A stretch of 64,000 nt of DNA from Phytobacter diazotrophicus. GTDB taxonomy: Bacteria; Pseudomonadota; Gammaproteobacteria; Enterobacterales; Enterobacteriaceae. The stretch's first letter is position 1. Every line of letters starts with the position of its first letter. The stretch spans positions 186,001 to 250,000 of the forward strand of contig SMDE01000002.1 in the NCBI GenBank assembly GCA_004346725.1, written 5' to 3'. Below the pieces are notes generated by a model. The model worked only from the letters and a program-made list of their open reading frames with translations, was not told where the DNA came from and did not search any database. The translations under genes were made by a program, and so were the position numbers. Of the stretch, positions 9,229-18,269 are shown one piece after another.

Positions 9229-10671
9229 ATGACAATGACATCCTTATTAAAAAAGGCCGAAGAGACGCTTGAAAAAGCACATGCTGGAATTAACCCCCGC
9301 TGGTATCCACGCTATCACCTCGCCGCACGGGCTGGCTGGATGAACGATCCTAACGGGCTGGTATGGTTTGACGGTTGGTACCATGCATTCTATCAACATC
9401 ATCCCTATTCAACAAAATGGGGACCGATGCACTGGGGGCATGCCCGCAGTAAAGATTTAATTCACTGGGAACATCTGCCTGTTGCCCTTGCTCCGGAAGG
9501 TCCGGCAGATAAAGACGGCTGTTTTTCCGGCTCCGCTGTAGTGGTTGGCGATACGCTGGCATTGATTTACACCGGACATAAATTCCACGGCCCGTCTGAT
9601 ACGGATGACAACCTCTATCAGGTGCAATGTCTGGCAACCAGTGGTGACGGTATCCATTTCGAACGTCACGGAATGGTCATTGATACACCTCCAGGACTGC
9701 ATCATTTCCGTGATCCGAAGGTATGGCGTGAAGGGGAATTCTGGTACATGGTTGTGGGCTCACGCGTGGGAGATACCGGCCAGGTACGCCTTTACCGTTC
9801 AGCCGATCTTCATAAATGGTATGACGAGGGCATTTTTGCCGAGGCTGAACAAGGTATGGGCTATATGTGGGAATGCCCTGATTTCTTTACCCTGAACGGC
9901 AGGCGTGTGCTGATGTTCTCTCCCCAGGGCATGGCGGCTAAAGGTTATCAAAATCGTAACCTTTTCCAGAGTGGATATTTGCTCGGTGAATGGCAGCCAG
10001 GTCAGCCGTTTATACATGACGGACAATTCATTGAGATAGACAGCGGTCACGATTTTTATGCCCCGCAAAGTTTCCTTAGTCCCGACGGACGTCGAATCGT
10101 CATAGGGTGGCTGGATATGTGGGAATCACCAATGCCGGAGCAGCAGGATGGCTGGGCGGGTATGCTCTCCCTGCCGCGCGAATTAACCTTAGGTGATAAT
10201 AATCGCCTGATTATGAAGCCCGTCGAAGAAGTGTCAGCCATGCGAGGGAGTTATTTTCCTGTCCCAGTCCATTGCCTGAATAATCAACAGGTATTTGTCG
10301 CTGCAGATGCCGAAGCAGTAGAATTAATCCTGCAATGGAGCTGTAACGAGTCTGCCGCAGAACAGTATGGTGTTACGCTGGGAGATGGATTACGCGCTTA
10401 CGTTGATAACCAAGCTCAGCGTCTGGTGTTAGAGCGCAATTATCCTGATTTCTCGCTGACTGGAACGCGTAGCATTCCCCTGCCCGAGGGCAATATACTT
10501 TCACTGCGAATGTTTATTGACCGTTCGTCCGTCGAACTTTTTGTCAATGAAGGCGAAGCCTGTTTAAGCAGCCGAATTTATCCGCAGCCAGAGCAACGCG
10601 ATATATTATTATTTGCAAATAGCGGAACCGCTGTGTTGAAAGAGGCAGGATACTGGTCACTGGATAAATAA
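9229..10671 (+). CDS. cscA: Cytoplasmic GH32 beta-fructofuranosidase (CscA-like)
   Basis: 480 residues, close to CscA (477). All three GH32 hallmarks are present: WMNDPNG with nucleophile Asp40, FRDP with transition-state stabiliser Asp162, and WECP with acid/base Glu215. A C-terminal beta-sandwich follows (FIDRSSVELFVNEG). No signal peptide, so it should cleave imported sucrose or fructo-oligosaccharide to fructose and glucose in the cytosol. It sits 13 bases behind the symporter gene. A second ATG two codons downstream is possible. Confidence 0.92.
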   Translation: MTMTSLLKKAEETLEKAHAGINPRWYPRYHLAARAGWMNDPNGLVWFDGWYHAFYQHHPYSTKWGPMHWGHARSKDLIHWEHLPVALAPEGPADKDGCFSGSAVVVGDTLALIYTGHKFHGPSDTDDNLYQVQCLATSGDGIHFERHGMVIDTPPGLHHFRDPKVWREGEFWYMVVGSRVGDTGQVRLYRSADLHKWYDEGIFAEAEQGMGYMWECPDFFTLNGRRVLMFSPQGMAAKGYQNRNLFQSGYLLGEWQPGQPFIHDGQFIEIDSGHDFYAPQSFLSPDGRRIVIGWLDMWESPMPEQQDGWAGMLSLPRELTLGDNNRLIMKPVEEVSAMRGSYFPVPVHCLNNQQVFVAADAEAVELILQWSCNESAAEQYGVTLGDGLRAYVDNQAQRLVLERNYPDFSLTGTRSIPLPEGNILSLRMFIDRSSVELFVNEGEACLSSRIYPQPEQRDILLFANSGTAVLKEAGYWSLDK

Positions 10672-10762
10672 TTACGCTCGATCTCATATTACTTTTCATA
10701 TTGTGTATTTTTGTGCCAGTCTCTGGCTGGCATTATATTGTCTGAAATAACGAGATAGAAAA

Positions 10763-12046
10763 ATGGATGAGAAATTAGCACAACATAAAGCCCTAATTAA
10801 AAGCAGGACAAAACCATCTTCAAAGGAAAAAGCACTGGCGCTATTTTTATCCTTTGTTTCTTTTCCAGCCTTCGCCGAAAACAATGCAGAGATATCGGAT
10901 ACTTATACCGGGAACTATCAAAGCTATTTTCACGATGAGGATGACAGCCTTCAACGCAGACATTCAACAACAAAAACCGATGCTCAACATTCAGGAACGC
11001 ACATCTCTTCCTCCCCAGTAAAGGAAGGAACAGCAACGGTACAGCCGTCTCCATCAGTACCTGCGGCACTTCCTTCTGAGGCCAGCAGCACGACATTAAC
11101 AGAAAATCAGACTGTTGCAGCAAACAATTCTGACGATGTAAGTCTATTACGCTTGAGGCAGGAAGCCCCGCCGGTTCACTGGAATAATATCGGACGCAAT
11201 ATGGAAGCTGGCGGTCTGCATGGAAACATCGGCAGCCAGATAGAAATTGATGATGTCCGCTGGAATAATAAAAATAAAAACAGCGGTAAATTCAAGCTTG
11301 CAACCATTCAGGCTTTTTTGAGACATGATGAATTACCGAACTGGTACTTTGGCTTCTGGAATGCCAGGGAAGACAGCTATAAAGGACAATTCAGTAATCA
11401 GGACTACAAAGGAACGAACACTATTAATGAGCTTTTTGTCGGCCATATTTTCGAGACCTGGCGCGGGAATATCGGCACAGAAGTGATGGTTGGTTCCGAG
11501 ACGGCAACGAAGCGCTGGAAAAACAGATTCAAAGTCTGGCAGGACTTGCGCTTATCGAATAAATGGAGTATCGCCGGATATTCTTATGGTGAATATCAAC
11601 CTCAGGGTAACCAACCCGGCAATGGCGACCTTGAGCAGTATATTTTTGAGACTGAACCTGCAATCCAGTACCGAGTGAATCCGGATCTCGGTTTATATTT
11701 ACGCCCGTACTACTACTATAACCGGCAGGTGCGTGAAAGCTGGGGTGATATTGTTGAGCAGGAGTGGAAAGTGACTGCCGGATTCTGGCGAAACTGGTAT
11801 CCATTGTTAACGTCAATGTATATAGGCTTCGGACAGGACAAAATTGAGAACGCCAGTAATGCCAAAGAACTCTTTTACGATGGCCGCTACAAATTTATTG
11901 GCGGCACTATCAGCTATCCCGTCTTTGGTGAAGTTCGCCTTTATGGTGAATTCAAAGCGTCATTCACGAAAGAAACAGGACTCTGGACATACACAGGTCA
12001 CTCCTGGAATCCTTTCACTGTCGTTGGTGTGACTTATAACTTTTGA
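10763..12046 (+). CDS. OmpG-like outer-membrane porin with a long Ser/Thr-rich N-terminal linker
   Basis: 427 residues. A signal peptide with an unusually long basic N-region ends near residue 39 (FPAFA/EN). About 100 residues of low-complexity Ser/Thr/Pro/Ala-rich sequence follow, then roughly 280 residues of alternating aromatic beta-strands ending in VVGVTYNF, the terminal aromatic signature of outer-membrane barrels. The barrel resembles OmpG and the gene's neighbour at 13568. Its place between two GH32 genes suggests uptake of fructo-oligosaccharides across the outer membrane. The linker is absent from classical OmpG and its role is unknown. Confidence 0.75.
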   Translation: MDEKLAQHKALIKSRTKPSSKEKALALFLSFVSFPAFAENNAEISDTYTGNYQSYFHDEDDSLQRRHSTTKTDAQHSGTHISSSPVKEGTATVQPSPSVPAALPSEASSTTLTENQTVAANNSDDVSLLRLRQEAPPVHWNNIGRNMEAGGLHGNIGSQIEIDDVRWNNKNKNSGKFKLATIQAFLRHDELPNWYFGFWNAREDSYKGQFSNQDYKGTNTINELFVGHIFETWRGNIGTEVMVGSETATKRWKNRFKVWQDLRLSNKWSIAGYSYGEYQPQGNQPGNGDLEQYIFETEPAIQYRVNPDLGLYLRPYYYYNRQVRESWGDIVEQEWKVTAGFWRNWYPLLTSMYIGFGQDKIENASNAKELFYDGRYKFIGGTISYPVFGEVRLYGEFKASFTKETGLWTYTGHSWNPFTVVGVTYNF

Positions 12047-12061
12047 TACTCAGGGTATAAC

Positions 12062-13555
12062 ATGAGAACTTTTATTACGGCGACGTTCGTCGCTCTGCTG
12101 GCGCTTTCTGTCGGAAATACCCCCGCGTATTCACAGATGTCTAAAGAAACATTACAGAACAAAAGCGTCAATCAGGTTAATGACTTTTTTCCGCGCATTG
12201 AAGGGTCATTTATTGGCGATCCGATGCCTGTCTATAACGAAGGTGTATTTAATATTTTTTATCTCAATGATGTGCGCGGCGGCAGCGATTTAGGCGTACA
12301 TGCGATTCACCTTCTCTCCAGCGCCAACTTATATAATTATCAGAACCATTCAGAGGTTATTCCTTACGTTAATGATGTCAATGATCCAGAGCTGCTTTTA
12401 GGGACTGGCTCCATTATCAAAGTTGGCGATACCTGGCACGCATGGTATACCGCACATAATGAAAACGTATTTCCGGTTGAGTCAATCATGCATGCCACCA
12501 GTAAAGATCGTTTTCACTGGGTCAAACATCCACAGGATACCATCCTGCCGGGCACTAACTATCGGGGCAATGACTTCCGCGATCCGCATGTTGTCTGGGT
12601 TGATGAAAAGAAAGAATACTGGATGCTGATCACGACCCGCAGCAAGGGTCGCGGCATTATCGCGCGTTATAGCTCAACGGATTTAAAAACCTGGAGAGAT
12701 CGTGGTGTATTTTTTGACAACGACACCATCACCAGTAATTCAAACCTTGAATGCCCGACACTTGTCTTCTTTAACGGGCGTTGGTATCTGAGCTTTAGCG
12801 ATCAGTGGCCACTACGACTAACACAATACCGGGTTGCGGACAATCCAGAAGGTCCATGGCATAAGATGGATAATTATGTTGTGGATGGCTCAGGCTTTTA
12901 TGCAGGTAAATTGGCAATTAAGGACGGACGTTTATTTGTGTTTGGATGGATCCCGACAAAGGCAGGAAACAGCGATAGTGGCAATATCGACTGGGCAGGA
13001 AACCTCGTCGTCCATGAATTGACCGCAGGTATAAAAGGCCAGCTCAACAGCATAATTCCACAAGAGCTTCAGAAGGCGATAAAAGATAACCGTGGGCCGG
13101 TTCAGATGATAAAACCGATTAAAACGCTCAAGACGTCAACACAAATTGGTCCCTTACAATCATCTATTTATCCGTCTTTACCCAGGCGTGGAGAGTTGTC
13201 CGCAACGGTGGATATTCCCTCTTCGGGAATGGTCATGAGCTTTGGGCTGACAGATGACCGCGTGAGTGACGCGACGCTGAATGTTGTGTTCAACAGAAGT
13301 AAAGGTAAAGTCTATTTCTTTAATTCTCCTTTGGCATCGATTAACCAGAGTAACGCTGAATCCTGGGTTGATATTCCGCTCGGTGAAAAAATTAATCTAC
13401 GCGTGCTTATACAGAACTCAATTGCTGTTTTTTATATTAACGACAAAGCGGCATTTAGCACCCGGATGTATGCCATGCCGGACAAACCATGGAGCATCAG
13501 TTTGCCTCAACACGATAGTCTCCACGCACAATTGCAATTTAAAGAAATGATCTAA
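12062..13555 (+). CDS. Exported GH32-type fructan hydrolase or fructosyltransferase
   Basis: 497 residues with a clear signal peptide (cleavage near residue 24, PAYS/Q). The five-bladed propeller motifs are divergent but recognisable: GDPMP with Asp53 in place of WMNDPNG, FRDPHV with Asp174, and LECPTL with Glu230. A C-terminal beta-sandwich runs from about residue 350. The enzyme probably acts in the periplasm on levan- or inulin-type oligomers admitted by the flanking porins. The altered nucleophile motif leaves the specificity open, including fructotransferase activity. It lies 15 bases after one porin gene and 12 before the other. Confidence 0.75.
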   Translation: MRTFITATFVALLALSVGNTPAYSQMSKETLQNKSVNQVNDFFPRIEGSFIGDPMPVYNEGVFNIFYLNDVRGGSDLGVHAIHLLSSANLYNYQNHSEVIPYVNDVNDPELLLGTGSIIKVGDTWHAWYTAHNENVFPVESIMHATSKDRFHWVKHPQDTILPGTNYRGNDFRDPHVVWVDEKKEYWMLITTRSKGRGIIARYSSTDLKTWRDRGVFFDNDTITSNSNLECPTLVFFNGRWYLSFSDQWPLRLTQYRVADNPEGPWHKMDNYVVDGSGFYAGKLAIKDGRLFVFGWIPTKAGNSDSGNIDWAGNLVVHELTAGIKGQLNSIIPQELQKAIKDNRGPVQMIKPIKTLKTSTQIGPLQSSIYPSLPRRGELSATVDIPSSGMVMSFGLTDDRVSDATLNVVFNRSKGKVYFFNSPLASINQSNAESWVDIPLGEKINLRVLIQNSIAVFYINDKAAFSTRMYAMPDKPWSISLPQHDSLHAQLQFKEMI

Positions 13556-13567
13556 AGGGATATTATT

Positions 13568-14581
13568 ATGAAATATCATCATGCCCTGACTGTTATTTTT
13601 TCACTTATGCTCCCGACGCTGGCAAATGCAAGCATGAGCATCATGAAGGATTTATCGGGCAAGGTCATTGCCGTTGATCCGTGGTCCTATCTTGATGAAG
13701 ACGTCATGTGGACATCAACACGCTCCTCTAATCCTGCAGGCGGACGCGTTCATGGTCAGCTTAAAATGAAATATGCAATCGAAGATAATAACTGGCGAAA
13801 CAGCCATTTCCACAGCGGGAATGATTCTCTCACTTTCGTTCAGGGTGTTATGCGTAATGACGCTTTACCCGGTTGGTATCTGGCATTTTCGGAAGGCAGA
13901 ACCACAAATTATAATGGAACATGGGAAAACCAGACCTATCTCAGCCAGAACCAGTGGACACAACTCATTGTCGGCCATGAATATTTCTACAAACGTCTGC
14001 GCTATGGCTGGGACGTTATGGGAGGAAGTGCCTCAATTGAAGATCGCTGGCAGGCACGCGTCAAATTCTTTACCGATCTGCGTGTAACAGACAATTTTTC
14101 GGTCTTCAATTATCTTTACCAACAGATTGATCATCGTCGTAGCGGAGGTTCACAAAATGACCGTGACGTCCGTTCATTTCAGGCCGAGCCCGGGGTTCAA
14201 TATATTATCAACAACACTACCGGTGTTTGGTTACGTCAGAAATTTACCTCCTCTGTGTTAGACAGAGCGCAGTGGGGTGATATCGATGATAAAACCTGGA
14301 CGACCTCAATGGGTATTTGGCACAACTGGGGGAAATTATCAACGACATTCAGCGGGGGATATGGACATTATAAGAAAAATAATGCCCAGCGCGAAGATGG
14401 TGAAGTCTTCCAGAATACCAGAAACCGCTTCCTAAAAGTATCGGCTAATTACCCGCTGACATCTCGATTTACACTCTCCGGAGAGATAACAGGTTCATTA
14501 ATTAATCAGAGTGGGAGTTGGGTAACTAACGGTGATGCCATCACCACCGATTATAAACTCATGTTGGATTACAATTTTTAA
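13568..14581 (+). CDS. OmpG-like outer-membrane porin, compact form
   Basis: 337 residues with a standard signal peptide (cleavage near residue 21, LANA/S) and a barrel ending in LMLDYNF. It shares the arrangement RNDALPGWYLAFSEGR / LIVGHEYFYKRLRYGWDVMGG with the larger porin at 10763 (HDELPNWYFGFWNARE / LFVGHIFETWRGNIGTEVMVG), so the two are paralogues, but it lacks the long linker. Predicted to be a monomeric sugar channel for the fructan locus. Confidence 0.75.
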   Translation: MKYHHALTVIFSLMLPTLANASMSIMKDLSGKVIAVDPWSYLDEDVMWTSTRSSNPAGGRVHGQLKMKYAIEDNNWRNSHFHSGNDSLTFVQGVMRNDALPGWYLAFSEGRTTNYNGTWENQTYLSQNQWTQLIVGHEYFYKRLRYGWDVMGGSASIEDRWQARVKFFTDLRVTDNFSVFNYLYQQIDHRRSGGSQNDRDVRSFQAEPGVQYIINNTTGVWLRQKFTSSVLDRAQWGDIDDKTWTTSMGIWHNWGKLSTTFSGGYGHYKKNNAQREDGEVFQNTRNRFLKVSANYPLTSRFTLSGEITGSLINQSGSWVTNGDAITTDYKLMLDYNF

Positions 14582-14614
14582 AGTCATTTTTATATAACTC
14601 CAGCGAAACAAAGA

Positions 14615-14648
14615 AAGCACATATATCGCCGTGCCGGTATATGTGCTT
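14615..14648 (+). repeat. Perfect hairpin between porin and fructokinase genes
   Basis: AAGCACATATA (14615-14625) and TATATGTGCTT (14638-14648) form an 11-bp stem with a 12-base loop. There is no following T-run, so it is not a classical terminator. It could stabilise the upstream mRNA or reduce expression of the fructokinase relative to the rest of the operon. Confidence 0.6.
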
Positions 14649-14703
14649 CCTTACCCCCGGTCATTCCAGGGTATAAATAACTAATTATGTTTGAGGTAGT
14701 GTC

Positions 14704-15651
14704 ATGAACATTTGGACTATTGGCGATGCGGTAGTTGATCTCTTACCGCTAACAGATATGCAGTATCAGGCCTGTGCCGGAGGTGCCCCTTTCAATGTGG
14801 CGGTTGGAACTGCTCGCCTGAATTGTCAGAGTGGATTTATCGGCCGGGTAGGTGACGACGATTTCGGTCTTTTTTTAAAGGAAACCCTCTGCTCATCGGG
14901 AGTTTCTGTCCAGAGTATGCAGATGGATCCTCATCACAGAACCAGTACCGTACTGGTTTCCCTTAATAATCACGGTGAACGTGGATTTACGTTTCTTACC
15001 AATCCTTCGGCAGATCAGTTTTTAACACCTGACGCTCTCCCCGATTTAAGTACAGGAATATTGCATTTCTGCTCTCTGGCGCTCGTCGCTAAAACCTGTC
15101 GCAACACGTTAGTTACGGCTATCGAAAAAGTAAAACAGAGTAACGGTTTGCTGAGTTTTGATGTGAATTTACGTGAGCAAATGTGGAGCGATCGGCAGGA
15201 GATGCATGACACTGTGCACCATTTCGCCCTACAGGCTGACATACTTAAATTATCTGAGGAAGAATGGTACTGGCTGGCAGAGACGCACGATTTTAACCAA
15301 GCGCTGGATTTCCTTAAATACCTACCAGCACGGCTGAAGGTTGTAACCTATGGCGCGCAAGGCGCAATGATTCTGCAGAACGACATGATCATTCATTTTA
15401 ATGGCTACACCGTAAACAGCGTTGATACAACGGGAGCGGGTGATGCGTTCCTGGCGGGTTTACTTGCTTATATCGCTCAAGCTGGAATGCCGCAGGACAT
15501 TGAGCAAATCAAAGACGCCATGACGCAGGCCAGCGCCTGCGGCGCACTGGCAACAACCCGGAAAGGCGCGCTGACAGCCCTACCGGATAGTAAGACGCTG
15601 AATGAATTTATCAGACAATATCCTCTGCCGGACTATGAAATAAAAGCGTAG
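14704..15651 (+). CDS. cscK: Fructokinase (PfkB family)
   Basis: 315 residues, typical for CscK/ScrK. The N-terminal GGAPFNVAVGTARL motif and C-terminal DTTGAGDAF with catalytic Asp247 are both intact. It phosphorylates intracellular fructose to fructose 6-phosphate using ATP. The ATG follows GAGG at good spacing. It is the last gene of the locus, 122 bases after the second porin, with the hairpin between. Non-PTS sucrose loci carry the same repressor, symporter, hydrolase and fructokinase set. Confidence 0.9.
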   Translation: MNIWTIGDAVVDLLPLTDMQYQACAGGAPFNVAVGTARLNCQSGFIGRVGDDDFGLFLKETLCSSGVSVQSMQMDPHHRTSTVLVSLNNHGERGFTFLTNPSADQFLTPDALPDLSTGILHFCSLALVAKTCRNTLVTAIEKVKQSNGLLSFDVNLREQMWSDRQEMHDTVHHFALQADILKLSEEEWYWLAETHDFNQALDFLKYLPARLKVVTYGAQGAMILQNDMIIHFNGYTVNSVDTTGAGDAFLAGLLAYIAQAGMPQDIEQIKDAMTQASACGALATTRKGALTALPDSKTLNEFIRQYPLPDYEIKA

Positions 15652-15898
15652 CCTCAACGATAGCCAGCAACACCCGGCCTGAAGCGTTCCGGTGCAAGCC
15701 ACCGGGACTCGTTTTGCTTTCCTCCTCCCTATTTTGAAACGACATATTAAGTGTAACCTCCGCTTATGGCGCGGCGCGATCGGCCGCGGGAGGCATGACG
15801 GCAGCGATAAGAAAAAGCAGAAATGCGTACATGTTTGCATAAGTGATTAAAAACTAATGACGCCGACGCCCCTTAACAACGGATAACAGCTCAATTTA

Positions 15899-16576
15899 TC
15901 AGTAGAACTGACATGAAAATCGCCAGACGCCGTCTGGTGATTTGTGAAAATAGCCAATGCCGTTGTCCGCCCACATCCAGTTAACTTTTTCTTCAGATCC
16001 CACCTGAAAGACGAAATCCTCAAGCCCGACACCATGTTGTATTTCCGCAGGGTATCCGCCAACTTTGGTTCCCCCGTAGCGGCTAAAGTCCTCAAAGAAA
16101 CTGTCACTGGCTGGTTCATCATCGTTTACGGCAGAAAGATCAAGAATATCCCAGGCATCCTCCCAGCCCGGCGCATCATCATTGACACTTAACCATCGCA
16201 CAGGAAACGCGCGATACGGCGTGGCCAGTTCAGGTAATAATTCAAGCCCATCAAGCGTGGCATATTCACGAATTAGCCAGCCTTCACCATGGGGTTGGTC
16301 AAAAGGATGGCTTTCCATATTATGAAAGAGAACCAGAAGAGCGACATTCTCGAGTTGTTCAGGAATAACAGGAAGCTCATCGATACGAATCTGAAGAAGC
16401 GGAAACATCGGTTTCCCTCTCCAGACAGGCAGCCCTTCGCCTGCAAGCGATACTCCTTTTAAAAACCAGGAGGTAAGAGGATCTGCACTGGGGCGAAAAC
16501 CACCGACCTGAGCCACCGATGCGGGGCGCAATTTGGACCTGAGCTCTTCTAAAACTAACGCACTTTCGGATTTCAT
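15899..16576 (-). CDS. DUF1963 family protein (YwqG-like)
   Basis: 225 residues. The pattern PLTSWFLKGVSLAGEGLPVW... and the aromatic and acidic content match the DUF1963/YwqG proteins of unknown function. No signal peptide or membrane segment. The gene stands alone between the fructokinase and a small kinase. Members of this family are sometimes found near polymorphic toxins, but nothing here shows such a link. Confidence 0.7.
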   Translation of the reverse strand: MKSESALVLEELRSKLRPASVAQVGGFRPSADPLTSWFLKGVSLAGEGLPVWRGKPMFPLLQIRIDELPVIPEQLENVALLVLFHNMESHPFDQPHGEGWLIREYATLDGLELLPELATPYRAFPVRWLSVNDDAPGWEDAWDILDLSAVNDDEPASDSFFEDFSRYGGTKVGGYPAEIQHGVGLEDFVFQVGSEEKVNWMWADNGIGYFHKSPDGVWRFSCQFY

Positions 16577-16867
16577 CTTCGTTGCCTTGCGTATGAGGAT
16601 ATTCTCTTAATATCGGGGATTCAGACCTGCTCATTATATATAAAAATGATTCCCGGAAAGGCCCGGACCAAAGAAGACCTCAGTAAGCCTTTCTCAAAAC
16701 AGATGACTTTTCACCCTCCCCCTGTTAGCTTCATCTGATGATAAAAATCTGTTCAGTATCTTCTTATGCGTTAATTATTATCACCTGCACCTGTCAGGTG
16801 GGATAACGCTCGTCATTTTCCCGCCGGTAAGGCGGGCCTTACCGGTAATCATCCAGTGAGGCAAAGC

Positions 16868-17374
16868 ATGAATACGGATACACCTGTCAAAGCAGTAAAA
16901 CCAACCCTTCACCTTTTATGTGGAAAAATCGCTTCGGGTAAATCCACGTTAACTGCAAGATTGGGGGTATCGCCGGGCACGATTATTATCAGTGAGGACA
17001 CGTGGCTGGCTGCGCTCTATAAAGATGAAATACAGTCCGTCGCGGCGTATGTGCAGTGCGCAGCAAAGCTCAAAAATGCCATGAAGCCACATCTGATATC
17101 CTTACTGAACGCTGGTGTATCGGTCGTTCTGGATTTTCCGGCAAATACACGGGCGAATCGTGAATGGATGATGAGTATCATTACGGCGTCGGGTGCTAAT
17201 AATTGCCTGCATTATCTCAACGTCTCTGACGATATATGCAAAGCCCGTTTACGCGCCCGTAACGCCGAAGGCGCGCATGATTTTGCAGCAACAGATGAAG
17301 GGTTTGAAATGATAACGCGTTATTTCACCGCGCCGACTGCAGATGAAGGGTTCGCTATTATTGAATACAGCTAA
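16868..17374 (+). CDS. P-loop kinase-like ATPase (AAA_33 type)
   Basis: 168 residues. A Walker A motif LLCGKIASGKST is at residues 16-27, then SEDTWLAALYKDE and a hydrophobic VVLDFP strand typical of zeta-toxin-like/AAA_33 nucleotide kinases. ATG 16868 is chosen over GTG 16856 because GAGG lies 8 bases upstream. It is convergent with the APH-like gene and separated from it by a terminator. The substrate is unknown; such proteins are often annotated as small-molecule phosphotransferases. Confidence 0.7.
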   Translation: MNTDTPVKAVKPTLHLLCGKIASGKSTLTARLGVSPGTIIISEDTWLAALYKDEIQSVAAYVQCAAKLKNAMKPHLISLLNAGVSVVLDFPANTRANREWMMSIITASGANNCLHYLNVSDDICKARLRARNAEGAHDFAATDEGFEMITRYFTAPTADEGFAIIEYS

Positions 17375-17387
17375 AATAGTGAACCTG

Positions 17388-17409
17388 AGCCGTCAGCAGA
17401 CGGCTTTTT
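17388..17409. terminator. Rho-independent terminator
   Basis: AGCCGTC and GACGGCT form a 7-bp stem with an AGCA loop followed by TTTTTA. It sits between the convergent kinase and APH-like genes and terminates the former. Confidence 0.8.
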
Positions 17410-17424
17410 AATGCCCGTATTTAT

Positions 17425-18213
17425 TCAAAGCATTTTCTCTATGTTATCTAACCAGTCGGGAAGATGTTCTTTGTACCAGTTAAGATACAAAGGAAAGGTT
17501 GATTTTTTCCGCTCATAAAGCAGCGTAATCACTTCGGTGACGATCCATGCTTTAGCAATAGCCATTTCTCTCGCCAGCGCTGTGGAATTACGCTGACCCG
17601 ATAACTGGCAATAGCGTTCGGCAAGATCAGTAAAGGCGTGTTTCGCTCCCATTCCTTTTATAAGGGGAGCCAGATCGATAGCCGGGCTTCCTCTTCCAAA
17701 TCTTTCCCAGTCGAAAAGCACAACATCACCGTTCGCTCTTCTTCCCCAATTACCGGCATTGCTATCGCCAGAAATCAGATTCTGATAACCAAACAAAACA
17801 TCACTACACTGCCGGAAGTGCCGAAATTGTCGTGCACTTTTGTCGGGTAACGCCAGGAGCAGAAGAGCGTGCTCAAGCGCGGAGTCTGACCATGTATGGT
17901 TGTGGTAAAGCCACTGCGGACTGGCGGTGTATCGATGTAAGTTTCCGAGCATAATGAGTATTTCATCTGCGCAGACTTCATCCTGGTCAACCTCACGGGG
18001 GATATATTCCAGTCTTAGCCTGCGTAACTCAGGATCGGCAGATAACAGTTTCGGCACGGCAACGCCTGCGTGGGTGAGTGCATTGGCCGCCTGTTGATAA
18101 AAATGGTACTCCACCTCACCAACAGGACATTTCTCGATGAACTGATATCCCGCTTCATCCACGAGAAGCGCCACTCTGGCTACCCCCATCCGGGATAGAT
18201 TTTCAACTGACAT
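17425..18213 (-). CDS. APH-family phosphotransferase
   Basis: 262 residues of the aminoglycoside phosphotransferase/choline kinase fold. The Brenner-type catalytic loop reads SGDSNAGNWG (residues about 149-158), with Ser where His is usual, followed by the metal site VLFDWERFGRGSPAIDLA. The GGGAGTGAG upstream of ATG 18213 supports the start. Close matches are chromosomal genes of unknown substrate, so it should not be read as a resistance gene. Confidence 0.75.
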   Translation of the reverse strand: MSVENLSRMGVARVALLVDEAGYQFIEKCPVGEVEYHFYQQAANALTHAGVAVPKLLSADPELRRLRLEYIPREVDQDEVCADEILIMLGNLHRYTASPQWLYHNHTWSDSALEHALLLLALPDKSARQFRHFRQCSDVLFGYQNLISGDSNAGNWGRRANGDVVLFDWERFGRGSPAIDLAPLIKGMGAKHAFTDLAERYCQLSGQRNSTALAREMAIAKAWIVTEVITLLYERKKSTFPLYLNWYKEHLPDWLDNIEKML

Positions 18214-18269
18214 AGCTCACTCCCTCAGTGGGTATTTTTCTGGTACTCCGGTGTTTAAAGCGATGGCAT

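Noticed and set aside
15764-15832. 22-codon minus-strand frame beginning MYAFLLFLIAAV, toxin-like hydrophobic peptide
   Set aside because: No Shine-Dalgarno sequence upstream, no antisense RNA or repeat pattern of a type I toxin locus visible.
17425-18213. APH-like gene as an antibiotic-resistance determinant
   Set aside because: Overall similarity is to chromosomal phosphotransferases of unknown function; no specific resistance family pattern was recognised.
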